DNA of 64,000 nucleotides from an uncultured Eubacteriales bacterium (GCA_900318495.1 ONLA01000001.1:62001-126000), one strand, 5' to 3'; shown: positions 44,135 to 51,836, counted from the stretch's first letter. Notes: generated by a model not told the origin, from the sequence alone. Made by a program: numbers and translations.

Positions 44135-44163
44135 TTGATATTTATATTTCTATATGCTTTAAT
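44135..44163 (+). promoter_or_regulatory. Promoter of the YdcF-type gene
   Basis: TTGATA (44135-44140), a 17-base spacer and TTTAAT (44158-44163) precede the ATG at 44195, with a weak GGTGAT ribosome-binding site. Confidence 0.65.
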
Positions 44164-44194
44164 AGTAATATCAATTATAACTTGGTGATACATT

Positions 44195-45679
44195 ATGAAA
44201 AGGAAAAAAAGGAAAAAGAGGTTTATTGTACTGGCGTGTTTCTATGTCATTCTAATAATTTCATGCTTTATCGTTATAAACACCTTTGGTTCAACCTACA
44301 GACTGAGAACCGCAATCGGTTTTTCAGAAAACAGTAAAATAAATTCCCTCACGGTAAAGTTTAGCAGCGACAACGTTCTTGAATACACCGGATATGATTT
44401 TGATGATGTTTCGTGGTCGGACAAAGAACTGGTGGTTGACTTTAAGTCCGTAGGAAGCGGTAAAACAGACGTAACGATATTATATGACGGTAATGACACA
44501 GACGAAAACGCGGAATACAATCTAAGCAAATATTCCTTCCATGTTAATTCTTTCGGAACCATTATTGAAACCACCAACGGAACTAACTTTACGGCGTATA
44601 AATATGTTATTTTCTCGGTTTTCGCGTCTTTAGCTGTTACAATAGCTGTTATGGGTTGGTCGTTTATCGAAAGTATACGGAAAGCACAATTTTCGTACTC
44701 TATGATTGCGTACGGAGGCTTAGGCTTATTTTCAGCCGCTTTGCTGACATTCTTAATTTATAAATTTATGAATAACGTTATAAAAACAATGTATGAATTT
44801 ACCGGTACAGTTAACAAAATCGGGGAGGAATTCGTTTTAATAACGATGCCATTGATGTTGATTATGGCTATTTCCGTTTCAATAAGCAACATTTGGCTAA
44901 TGAAGAACGAAGGCTTCAGACCTGTTAACGGTCTTGGTATCGCTATCAGCGTTTTATGGCTTGCGGGAACCCTGATAACTACAAGGATTGTGACCTTGAA
45001 TTTGGATGTTGTAGATCAGAGCATTGTTATTCTAATCAGATTTATTCTCATCTATATTTTGTGTTATTTTGAGTGTATGCTTTTATCCACAACTGTGTGC
45101 GCGGCTATGGCGAGCAAATACAAGCCCGAATTTAACAAGGATTACATAATTATTCTCGGCTGTGCCATCAGAAATGACGGAAGCCTGACTCCTCTGTTAA
45201 AGGGAAGGACGGACAGCGCTGTTAATTTCGAAAAGGCTCAGTACGAAAAAAACGGCAAGCACGCCGTGTTTGTTCCCTCCGGCGGTCAGGGCAGCGACGA
45301 GGTTATATCGGAAGGCGAGGCAATGGAACGTTACCTGATTGAAAACGGTATTCCTGCCGAACGGATTTTGAGAGAGGACAAAAGCGTAAATACATATCAA
45401 AATTTTGACTTCTCAAAAAAAATAATAGATAATAACAGCAACGAAAGCAAGGATGTCCATATTGCCTTCGCGACTACAAACTATCATATTTTCAGGGGAT
45501 ATATTCTGTCAAAAAAGCTTGGCTTTTACGCTCAGGGAATCTCTGCAAAGACCAAATGGTATTTCTTTCCAAACGCGTTTATTCGGGAATTTATCGGCTT
45601 GCTTTTCGATAAAAAATGGTACCACATCTTATTCATACTTGCTACGATACTCTTCTTCTTTTCCCTGATATTATTATAA
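44195..45679 (+). CDS. YdcF family (DUF218) membrane protein with N-terminal extracytoplasmic domain
   Basis: This 494-residue membrane protein has a basic N-terminus, a first helix (about 9-30), a beta-rich external domain (about 31-140), six or so further helices (about 142-305), and a YdcF/DUF218 domain (about 320-460) starting YIIILGCAIRNDGSLTPLLK, with VPSGGQGSDEVISEGEAM and VNTYQNFDFS. A last helix (475-494) closes it. DUF218 proteins such as SanA are linked to envelope integrity and vancomycin sensitivity; no reaction is established. It is a single-gene transcript. Confidence 0.82.
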   Translation: MKRKKRKKRFIVLACFYVILIISCFIVINTFGSTYRLRTAIGFSENSKINSLTVKFSSDNVLEYTGYDFDDVSWSDKELVVDFKSVGSGKTDVTILYDGNDTDENAEYNLSKYSFHVNSFGTIIETTNGTNFTAYKYVIFSVFASLAVTIAVMGWSFIESIRKAQFSYSMIAYGGLGLFSAALLTFLIYKFMNNVIKTMYEFTGTVNKIGEEFVLITMPLMLIMAISVSISNIWLMKNEGFRPVNGLGIAISVLWLAGTLITTRIVTLNLDVVDQSIVILIRFILIYILCYFECMLLSTTVCAAMASKYKPEFNKDYIIILGCAIRNDGSLTPLLKGRTDSAVNFEKAQYEKNGKHAVFVPSGGQGSDEVISEGEAMERYLIENGIPAERILREDKSVNTYQNFDFSKKIIDNNSNESKDVHIAFATTNYHIFRGYILSKKLGFYAQGISAKTKWYFFPNAFIREFIGLLFDKKWYHILFILATILFFFSLILL

Positions 45680-45693
45680 TTATTACAAATTTT

Positions 45694-45726
45694 AACGGCT
45701 CCGCTTTTAGCAGAGCCGTTTTATAC
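45694..45726 (+). terminator. Terminator after the YdcF-type gene
   Basis: An eight-base-pair stem (45694-45701 with 45713-45720) with an inner GC pair is followed by TTATACTGTTTT. The convergent zinc-ribbon gene ends 140 bases further on, beyond a dispersed repeat. Confidence 0.78.
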
Positions 45727-45794
45727 TGTTTTCTGATATAATACTACTATCTAATAAAACGCTTTAACATCTGCCGTGTAAAATTCCGCATAAC

Positions 45795-45843
45795 TGCGTT
45801 GTCGTCCTTGCAAGACGTCAGCCCTGCGGCGTCCTCCGCCTTG
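45795..45843 (+). repeat. Dispersed 49-base repeat, copy 2 (intergenic)
   Basis: This segment matches the reverse complement of 34432-34480 at 44 of 49 positions. It is followed by TGTGCGGTGTTGCCT (45847-45861), an exact inverted match to 42136-42150. The 188-base gap 45680-45867 holds only the terminator and this element. Confidence 0.8.
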
Positions 45844-45867
45844 AATTGTGCGGTGTTGCCTTAGGTA

Positions 45868-46362
45868 TTATTTTACTTCTATTTTAATCACGTTTGACTC
45901 ATAATACCGCGAGCCTTCCTTCATTACCGCGCGGAACTCAACAGTTTGAGCGGAACGGTAATTACAGCTTGCCTCGGCAATAAACAAGTCCTTGTCTTTA
46001 TTGTCAGCCGAAAAATCGGCAGCCTTTTGTCCGTTTCTGTACAATTGAACAGCTGCCGCGCCGTTAATTTTTCTGCACGAAAACTTTATTTTATTATCCT
46101 CCGTATCCTTTTGAACGGGCACGGAGGTTTTATCGCACTCCAGCTCAAAGCTGCCCGAGGATTTAAGTCCGGAAGACTTTGAAATGCCGAAAGGAAGAAT
46201 ATCATTGTAATCCAGAACAACCACGGCGGTTGATAAAGCCGCAATTACAACAACCGCTATAACCATTTTCTTTATCATACCCTTGCCGTTAAGCCTTGCT
46301 CCGCATTTTGCGCACCGGGTCGAAAAGCCCAAATTATCATATCCGCATCTGCCGCATTTCAT
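45868..46362 (-). CDS. Zinc-ribbon membrane protein
   Basis: This 164-residue protein starts with a four-cysteine zinc ribbon (MKCGRCGYDNLGFSTRCAKC), then one membrane helix (about 31-50) and an external beta-sandwich-like domain of about 100 residues with VQLYRNGQKAADFS and SRYYESNVIKIEVK. Such zinc-ribbon plus single-helix proteins are common in clostridia and their role is unknown. It follows the C39 peptidase gene by nine bases, so they are co-expressed. Confidence 0.6.
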   Translation of the reverse strand: MKCGRCGYDNLGFSTRCAKCGARLNGKGMIKKMVIAVVVIAALSTAVVVLDYNDILPFGISKSSGLKSSGSFELECDKTSVPVQKDTEDNKIKFSCRKINGAAAVQLYRNGQKAADFSADNKDKDLFIAEASCNYRSAQTVEFRAVMKEGSRYYESNVIKIEVK

Positions 46363-46371
46363 AATATCACC

Positions 46372-47223
46372 TTATTTAACCACAATTGACTGACAGCCGA
46401 AAAACTTGTATCTTTCAGCAACAAGATTTTTTTCGAAAACCGAAATTTTACCTGCCGAAGAATCGGCAAAATAATAGTTTTTGCTGTCAAATCCGACAAG
46501 CACAAGGCAGTGCTCGTGCATATACCATGAAAAGGAATCTCCAACCTTTGTCTTTGCGTTTTCATCCACATAATTAACAGTCCACGTATCAAATTCATAC
46601 GGCTCAGCCATATCGGTTGTCGCCCAAATCATTACAGGGACATTCTTTGACACATAATCCTTGCACAGGGTTTCAAGCGGAATGTTTTCGTTACTGTACG
46701 CTTTAAGATTCGACTTCTGATCTTTCAGGTAATTATTCATACTTTTTGCCATTGACGGAGAATAAACTCCCCAGCCCGAATAAGCGGAGCCGGCAAACGC
46801 GCTGTACATATCGGGACCGTACTTGTTTCCGTTTTCGTCCCAGCTTATATATTCACACGTCAAATAGTTGTCGGCAATCGTGTATTGATCCACATCAAAG
46901 CCGAGAATATTAAGCAGCATTGTGCAGGCGCAGGTCTCACAGCCTGCCTTCATATCGCCCTGCGAAATAACCTTTACGTTCTGAATTTGATACGACTCAA
47001 TCTCTGTCGGCTTTTCTTCAACCTTTGTCTGCGCAACCTCGACAGGTTCGGGCTCGGGCTTTGCGGCGCTTTTGTCGCGCGCAAGCTCGGCGAATAATAT
47101 CATTACAGCCATTACTCCGCAAAACACGGCAAGTATTTTATATTTTCTCTTTTTTGCTCTTGAGGCTCTCCTGCGGGATGTTCTCTGCGCGGAGTTTCTT
47201 TGAGATGTTCGTCTTTGTTCCAT
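46372..47223 (-). CDS. C39 family peptidase, membrane anchored
   Basis: This papain-like cysteine peptidase of 283 residues has a very basic cytoplasmic N-terminus, one signal-anchor helix (about 29-45), a charged linker, and an extracytoplasmic C39-type domain. The catalytic cysteine is probably in GCETCACTMLLNILGF, and the histidine is in YMHEHCLVLVGFDSKNYYF followed by the aspartate of ADSSAG. The ATG at 47223 is preferred; the frame extends to 47295 through the promoter. The substrate is unknown; no ABC transporter or bacteriocin gene is adjacent. Confidence 0.78.
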   Translation of the reverse strand: MEQRRTSQRNSAQRTSRRRASRAKKRKYKILAVFCGVMAVMILFAELARDKSAAKPEPEPVEVAQTKVEEKPTEIESYQIQNVKVISQGDMKAGCETCACTMLLNILGFDVDQYTIADNYLTCEYISWDENGNKYGPDMYSAFAGSAYSGWGVYSPSMAKSMNNYLKDQKSNLKAYSNENIPLETLCKDYVSKNVPVMIWATTDMAEPYEFDTWTVNYVDENAKTKVGDSFSWYMHEHCLVLVGFDSKNYYFADSSAGKISVFEKNLVAERYKFFGCQSIVVK

Positions 47224-47266
47224 AGCAAGTAAAATGACCTTTCCGGAAAACCATTCTTTACAACTT

Positions 47267-47295
47267 ACTATAACATAATTTGACAAAAAAGTCAC
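47267..47295 (-). promoter_or_regulatory. Probable promoter of the C39 peptidase pair
   Basis: GTGACT (47295-47290), a 17-base spacer and TATAGT (47272-47267) lie on the minus strand. The -35 box is a weak match. Confidence 0.55.
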
Positions 47296-47316
47296 CCATA
47301 ATTAGAAATATCACAA

Positions 47317-47703
47317 TTATTTTTTCCGCTTTTTGGCTGTAACCGCAAAGCTTTCATCAATCAGCCCGAAAATATCATCCATACTTACGCTTCCGTCGAG
47401 CAGAACCGAAACCCAGTTTCCCCTGCTGATATGGTAGCCTCTGAAATAACCTTCCTGTTGAGTAAGCAGCTCTGCCGCAAGAGGATCGGAAAGCTTTAAA
47501 TTAATTATATCCACCGGTTCATCGGGAAAATTTCCGAGCTTTCTTTTTGTTATATTCATAATTAGCGCGTACCACTTGCGGTTATCTTCGTGCCGCAGCA
47601 CAGCGTAACCGGGAAATCTTTCCCAAAGGTACTCAGGCTCTGTATTATATTTGTTTTTGGCGTAATCAAAAACTTCGCTTCTGTGTGTTACATATTCTTC
47701 CAT
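47317..47703 (-). CDS. MmcQ/YjbR family protein
   Basis: This small protein of 128 residues fits the MmcQ/YjbR fold, which resembles CyaY-type DNA-binding proteins; its function is not established. Visible family features are PEYLWERFPGYAVLRHEDNRKWYALI, VDIINLKLSDPLAAELL and GYHISRGNWVSVLLDG. The ATG at 47703 is preferred over a GTG at 47715 that overlaps acyP. It is the second gene of the acyP unit. Confidence 0.82.
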   Translation of the reverse strand: MEEYVTHRSEVFDYAKNKYNTEPEYLWERFPGYAVLRHEDNRKWYALIMNITKRKLGNFPDEPVDIINLKLSDPLAAELLTQQEGYFRGYHISRGNWVSVLLDGSVSMDDIFGLIDESFAVTAKKRKK

Positions 47704-47711
47704 AAAACACC

Positions 47712-47993
47712 TCAATAACGCACCCTGAAGGTTCTTTCGTTTGAATCCAAGGCTATCTGCCGTGACTGAATTCTGTCTATCTGAATAAAACGTCCGTGAT
47801 TTATTAAGCTTAAGGTTTTATCTATTTGCTCCTCTGTTCCCTGTATCTCCATTGTAACAGAACCGTCGTATTCGTTTCGGACCCAACCCGTTACTCCGCA
47901 GCTATTCGCGGCATAAGACGCGGTGTACCTGAAGCCCACGCCCTGTACCCTGCCGAAAAATGAAATTCTTTTTCGAATTATTTGATTATTCAA
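47712..47993 (-). CDS. acyP: Acylphosphatase
   Basis: Acylphosphatase hydrolyses carboxyl-phosphate bonds of small acyl phosphates such as acetyl phosphate. The 93-residue protein has the signature FFGRVQGVGFRYTASYAA, with the phosphate-binding loop and catalytic arginine, followed by GWVRNEYDGSVTMEIQGTEEQI with the catalytic asparagine region. The start is a TTG at 47993 after GGGGCGG. A strong promoter lies upstream. Confidence 0.92.
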   Translation of the reverse strand: MNNQIIRKRISFFGRVQGVGFRYTASYAANSCGVTGWVRNEYDGSVTMEIQGTEEQIDKTLSLINHGRFIQIDRIQSRQIALDSNERTFRVRY

Positions 47994-48042
47994 GGAAACC
48001 GCCCCTTTATATTTTCTAATAAAGAAAAATAATCTGTTTGAT

Positions 48043-48071
48043 ATTATATCACAATTCAGGTAAATTGTAAA
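48043..48071 (-). promoter_or_regulatory. Promoter of acyP
   Basis: TTTACA (48071-48066), a 17-base spacer and TATAAT (48048-48043) lie on the minus strand. The -35 box is covered by an inverted repeat at 48065-48080. Confidence 0.85.
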
Positions 48072-48104
48072 GATTTACAACAATTAAAGATTTACAACAA
48101 TTAA
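48065..48104. promoter_or_regulatory. Operator-like dyad and 17-base tandem repeat
   Basis: A perfect dyad TTGTAAA-GA-TTTACAA spans 48065-48080 and overlaps the acyP -35 box. From 48069 a 17-base unit (AAAGATTTACAACAATT) occurs twice in tandem, so a further half-site lies at 48091-48097. The arrangement lies between divergent acyP and DUF1858 promoters and suggests binding of a dimeric regulator, which is not identified. Confidence 0.6.
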
Positions 48105-48126
48105 TAAAAAATGTTTTATATTCACC

Positions 48127-48155
48127 TTGCATTTATACACTTTTTATGATAAAGT
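48127..48155 (+). promoter_or_regulatory. Possible promoter of the DUF1858 gene
   Basis: TTGCAT (48127-48132), a 17-base spacer and TAAAGT (48150-48155) precede the ATG at 48189. The -10 box is a moderate match. Confidence 0.5.
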
Positions 48156-48188
48156 ATACTGCAATAAAACTAAATCGAGGTGGAGAAA

Positions 48189-48410
48189 ATGGAATATAAC
48201 AACAATTCTAAGCTAACCGACATTTTATCACAGCACCCGTGGCTGCCCGATGAACTGATTAAAATTGACGGCAGATTTAAAATTGTTAAAACCCCAATCG
48301 GTAAGATGATGATAAAGAACGCGACCATATCGGATTTGAGCAAAAAAACGGGTATTCCCGAAAACATTCTGCTTGAAAAGCTTGAAGAAATTATTAAAGC
48401 GCATAAATAA
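48189..48410 (+). CDS. DUF1858 domain protein
   Basis: This 73-residue protein fits the DUF1858 fold: a first helix LTDILSQHPWLPDELI, a VKTPIGKMMIKNATISDLSK core and a last helix ENILLEKLEEIIKAH. The domain is found alone or fused to redox proteins and has no assigned activity. The ATG at 48189 stands after GGTGGAG; the GTG at 48180 belongs to that ribosome-binding site. It is a single-gene unit between acyP and the dockerin lipase. Confidence 0.7.
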   Translation: MEYNNNSKLTDILSQHPWLPDELIKIDGRFKIVKTPIGKMMIKNATISDLSKKTGIPENILLEKLEEIIKAHK

Positions 48411-48433
48411 AAGCAAAATAATTCCTTTTAAGA

Positions 48434-48469
48434 AAACCCGGACAAAAGGCTCTGCTCTTGTCCGGGTTT
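48434..48469. terminator. Bidirectional terminator between DUF1858 gene and lipase gene
   Basis: A perfect 12-base-pair stem (48434-48445 with 48458-48469) with a 12-base loop has T residues after it on both strands. It separates the convergent DUF1858 and dockerin lipase genes. Confidence 0.85.
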
Positions 48470-48514
48470 GATTATATGATTTTCTCACGCGTGCAGCGCA
48501 GGACGAAACCGCTC

Positions 48515-50941
48515 TTATGAATGGTAAACAACTGTTTCGCCGGTTTTGCCGCCCTTGCCTTCTATATCCGCAAGATAGAACTGAATTTCAGTTACATCCT
48601 GAATAGAAACCTTTCCGTTGCCGTCAACATCGGCAATAATTTTGAACAAGCCGGTAAATCCATCGTTTTTGGCAAGAGCTTTTTGCAGAGCAGTTACGTC
48701 AACAACATTAACAACTCCGTTTCCGTCGATGTCGCCGATAAGGTACTCGCCCTCAGCTTCTTCCAAAGTAAAGGTATATTCATCTTCGGAAGCCTCATCA
48801 AGGATAACAGCCGGTAATGTGAGTACGGCGTTTCTCTCGCTTTCGGTGTATACTGTCTGTTCAAACACATCCGATGTATTTGCTGTGTAACAGTCATACT
48901 CTCCAACCTTGGCGGTAAGCTTTCCGCTTACATTGTTGAGCTTAATTTCGTACGCTTCGCTTAACGGAAGTCTGAAGAATCCGCCGTCGTCGGTACTTGT
49001 GAAACCAACCCATTTATCGGTCACGTTTTTAAGCTCACCGTTTGTAACAGTCGCGACTGTTACGCCGTTTCCGTCGGTGATTTCACCGTTCAGCATAGCT
49101 GTATCCGCTCCGAAGTACACTCTGCGGTAACCTGCTGTCTGAGATTCGGTAAGCGATGCGTAATCGCTGAAATAAGAATCGGAAATTCTGAGCCAGGATA
49201 TAATAACTTCGTTTGCGTGGTCTGCCATTATGTTTGTAAAGTTGCCGATAAGTGTGGCAGCGTTTTTTATCTGCTCGTTATCAATTTTAAGCGGTCTTAT
49301 CGCGCTGCTCTGCCATACATTTCCGAGAAGAAGGTGCGAGATAAGGTGTGTAAGAGCGTTAAGCGACTCCTCGTTGCAAATCTTTTCAATCTGCCCGTCG
49401 GTCGCGCCGGAGGCTTTCATAGCGTCGCCGAGAACATTTCCGAGATATCCGGCGGCGATGGGCTTGATTTTTTCAGGCTTCATCAGCAGGAATCTGACAA
49501 GCTGAGCGCCTGCCTTTGTCACGTCGGCAAAACCGATACCCGAATCGCTGTCTTCGTCGGCGGAAGCGGCAACCCCGGCAAGCTCTTTTACCTTTTCCTC
49601 AGCCTCTTTTTTTGTAGCCTCGATTTCATTATGAAGCTTAGTTTTCATAAAGTAAGCGTACATTGAAACTACCAGTGAAAGAGTGTCCTCGTGACCTGTA
49701 AGAGTTGAAGTAAACGCTGTGCTGTCATCGCCGGTAAGAGATTCATAATAAGCGAGAAAATCAGAGAAAGGCTGTTCATAAACCTTAGCGAAGTTTTCTC
49801 TACCGCCGGAAACCTGTGTAAGATAGGTGCACAGACCGCGCAAAAATTCAGTAGCGTTGCCCGGGATATACGAATCCTCGTCGTTTACCATTCCGATTGA
49901 ACCGTCATTGAGACCTAATTTCTTAGGTGAGAAAGAGCCTGAACCGTTTCCGTCAAGGTACAGTTGATAGATATCGGGATTGCATATTGCGAGATTATTC
50001 AGCATTTGCTCCTCTTTGGATTTATCAAGGAACATATTGTCTGTACCATAGCGTTCAAAGCCCATATCAGCAGGAGCCATCGCGGAAGAAATTTCGGTAT
50101 TCGCGTAGGAGTTAAAAATTCCGGAGTACTTTTCGTTGCGCGGATCGTTGTTTTTGTCCGCGGCGGAAGGTGTGCCGAAAGTATACGCGTAAAGGTTGTC
50201 TGAGCTAAGCTCGACAGTCTCGCCTATGCTACCCTTTGGATCGTCGATAAGCTTTTTAGCGACAATGTTTGTAATTGCGGCTCCCCGGCTGTAGCCTACT
50301 GTCCACACCTTAATATCACCGGAAATATTTTTTTCGGCTACATAGTCTTTTGCGTAAGCAAGAACCTTGTCCGCATTGCCTTCGAATCCTGCGGCGTCTC
50401 CGCTTTCGCCGAGTACAAAGTTGTTGCCCCATTCCGCCTCATAACCGGCGCTGCGCGGAACTACCGCAAGCAGAGTGTAATCCTTATCGCCGTCGTTAAT
50501 CTTTTTATGAGCGCAAACTATGCCGAGAGAATCCTTTGTCGGCTTTTGGGCATAATACTGATTAATCTTGATTTCCGAAAAGCCGGTGTCTTCAAGAAAC
50601 GCGGTAACATCACGGCTTTTGTTTTTGTAGCCCTCAGTTGTAAAAGGCTCGCGGGTACTGCTTACAGAAGCTTCGCCGAGTGACATACTCAGGGTTGCGA
50701 GATGATTATTGTAAACACGGCTGTCACCCTTAAAATAATCATCGGAATAGGTGTAATAGTCTACGCTGTCTGTAAGCGGCGCTATTTCGCCGAGTCCCGG
50801 GCGATAATAGAAAACACCCTTGTAATAATTGTTTCCGTTGTCGCTGTCGTCAACCTGCGCGAATACCGCAACCGAGCCAACCGACGCGAGCATTGAAACC
50901 GCAAGTACGGAAGCAACAGCTTTTTTGAGCAGTTTTTTCAT
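48515..50941 (-). CDS. Secreted lipase-like alpha/beta hydrolase with C-terminal type I dockerin
   Basis: This 808-residue exported protein has a signal peptide (MKKLLKKAVASVLAVSMLAS...VFA). The N-terminal half resembles class 3 lipases: the nucleophile motif GYSRG lies near residue 215 after DIKVWTV, with YTFGTPSAADKN downstream. A later region contains beta strands (LNNVSGKLTAKVGEYDCYTA). The C-terminus is a type I dockerin with two calcium loops, DIDGNGVVNVVDVTALQKAL and DVDGNGKVSIQDVTEIQFYL. Dockerins bind cohesins of cellulosome or amylosome scaffolds. The ATG at 50941 follows AGGTGG; no scaffoldin or other dockerin gene is in the window. The lipid or ester substrate is unknown. Confidence 0.85.
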   Translation of the reverse strand: MKKLLKKAVASVLAVSMLASVGSVAVFAQVDDSDNGNNYYKGVFYYRPGLGEIAPLTDSVDYYTYSDDYFKGDSRVYNNHLATLSMSLGEASVSSTREPFTTEGYKNKSRDVTAFLEDTGFSEIKINQYYAQKPTKDSLGIVCAHKKINDGDKDYTLLAVVPRSAGYEAEWGNNFVLGESGDAAGFEGNADKVLAYAKDYVAEKNISGDIKVWTVGYSRGAAITNIVAKKLIDDPKGSIGETVELSSDNLYAYTFGTPSAADKNNDPRNEKYSGIFNSYANTEISSAMAPADMGFERYGTDNMFLDKSKEEQMLNNLAICNPDIYQLYLDGNGSGSFSPKKLGLNDGSIGMVNDEDSYIPGNATEFLRGLCTYLTQVSGGRENFAKVYEQPFSDFLAYYESLTGDDSTAFTSTLTGHEDTLSLVVSMYAYFMKTKLHNEIEATKKEAEEKVKELAGVAASADEDSDSGIGFADVTKAGAQLVRFLLMKPEKIKPIAAGYLGNVLGDAMKASGATDGQIEKICNEESLNALTHLISHLLLGNVWQSSAIRPLKIDNEQIKNAATLIGNFTNIMADHANEVIISWLRISDSYFSDYASLTESQTAGYRRVYFGADTAMLNGEITDGNGVTVATVTNGELKNVTDKWVGFTSTDDGGFFRLPLSEAYEIKLNNVSGKLTAKVGEYDCYTANTSDVFEQTVYTESERNAVLTLPAVILDEASEDEYTFTLEEAEGEYLIGDIDGNGVVNVVDVTALQKALAKNDGFTGLFKIIADVDGNGKVSIQDVTEIQFYLADIEGKGGKTGETVVYHS

Positions 50942-50971
50942 TAAATATTCCACCTTTCTTTTTTACTTATC

Positions 50972-51001
50972 TTGACAAACACAAGACAAGATGTATATAA
51001 T
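50972..51001 (+). promoter_or_regulatory. Promoter of the macrodomain gene
   Basis: TTGACA (50972-50977), an 18-base spacer and TATAAT (50996-51001) precede the TTG start at 51037. The divergent lipase gene starts only 30 bases away; no clear promoter for it could be placed in this short gap. Confidence 0.82.
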
Positions 51002-51036
51002 TTTATTAAAAAATTTATAAATTGGCAGGTGATTCT

Positions 51037-51813
51037 TTGAATCAGAGTGAAAGAAGATTATACCTTATAAACGCTTTGTTATATGAGCAAAATCAAACAA
51101 AATACTCTGTTCCCGAAAACCCGGAGGAACAGAAGCGGCTTTTACGCGCCTTATTTAACATTCGTATGCCCAAAGAAGCAAGCGAAAATTTTATACAAAT
51201 TCAGGATGAATATCTGCGTGAGGAAACCGAAAGCAAAGGAATTACGGCAATAGAGGATTTAAAGCCGGTGCAGGAAGGAATATACCTTTGGCAGGGAGAC
51301 ATAACCACGCTGCGGTGCGACGCTATTGTTAACGCAGCTAATTCGCAGATGCTCGGGTGCTTTGTACCGAACCACACCTGTATTGACAACTGCATCCACA
51401 CCTTTGCAGGGATTCAGCTGAGAAACAAATGCAGTGAAATAATGAACAAGCAGGGCTTTGAAGAACCCACAGGCCGGGCAAAGCTTACGCCTGCTTACAA
51501 TCTTCCGTGCAAATATGTTATTCACACAGTCGGGCCGGTTGTTCAGGGCTTTTTAACAGCGGAGGATTGCAAAATGCTGAAAAGCTGCTATAATTCCTGT
51601 CTTTCCGCCGCCTGTGAAAGCAATCTTAAAAGTATAGCGTTTTGCTGTATTTCTACCGGAGTGTTCGGCTTTCCGCAGGACGAAGCCGCAAGAACAGCGG
51701 TTGAAACAGTCAAAGATTTTAAAGCGTCTGTTGACTATGACATTAAAGTGATTTTTAACGTTTTTAAGGACGAAGATTTAAAATTATACCGTGATTTACT
51801 CATTAAAAAGTAG
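51037..51813 (+). CDS. Zinc-containing macrodomain protein-ADP-ribose hydrolase
   Basis: This 258-residue protein belongs to the zinc-macrodomain family that removes ADP-ribose from proteins. The core has WQGDITTLRCDAIVNAANSQ, the zinc-binding signature GCFVPNHTCIDNCIHTFAG (Cys, His, Cys), GRAKLTPAYNLPCKYVIHTVGP and CCISTGVFGFP. The N-terminal 75-residue helical part is typical of the long form. The start is a TTG at 51037 after AGGTG; the frame begins at 51022 without support. Family members often lie next to a SirTM sirtuin and a lipoate ligase; neither is here. Confidence 0.88.
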   Translation: MNQSERRLYLINALLYEQNQTKYSVPENPEEQKRLLRALFNIRMPKEASENFIQIQDEYLREETESKGITAIEDLKPVQEGIYLWQGDITTLRCDAIVNAANSQMLGCFVPNHTCIDNCIHTFAGIQLRNKCSEIMNKQGFEEPTGRAKLTPAYNLPCKYVIHTVGPVVQGFLTAEDCKMLKSCYNSCLSAACESNLKSIAFCCISTGVFGFPQDEAARTAVETVKDFKASVDYDIKVIFNVFKDEDLKLYRDLLIKK

Positions 51814-51836
51814 CTGCTTTTTAATGAGTAAATCAC
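51791..51836 (+). repeat. Perfect 20-base inverted repeat at the end of the macrodomain gene
   Basis: The arms 51791-51810 and 51817-51836 are exactly complementary over 20 bases with a six-base loop that starts with the stop codon TAG. The last seven codons form the left arm. AATCATTTTACC follows, so it may be a terminator, although the T-run is weak. Confidence 0.85.

Noticed and set aside
47224..47295. N-terminal extension of the C39 peptidase to 47295
   Set aside because: It overlaps the likely -35 and -10 boxes and precedes the typical basic start of a signal anchor at the ATG at 47223.
48069..48104. A short CRISPR-like array
   Set aside because: Only two 17-base units occur, directly adjacent with no spacers, and no cas genes are present.
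49217..49666. A 149-codon plus-strand frame inside the lipase gene
   Set aside because: It is antisense to a well-supported coding sequence with a signal peptide and dockerin, and has no ribosome-binding site or recognisable domain.
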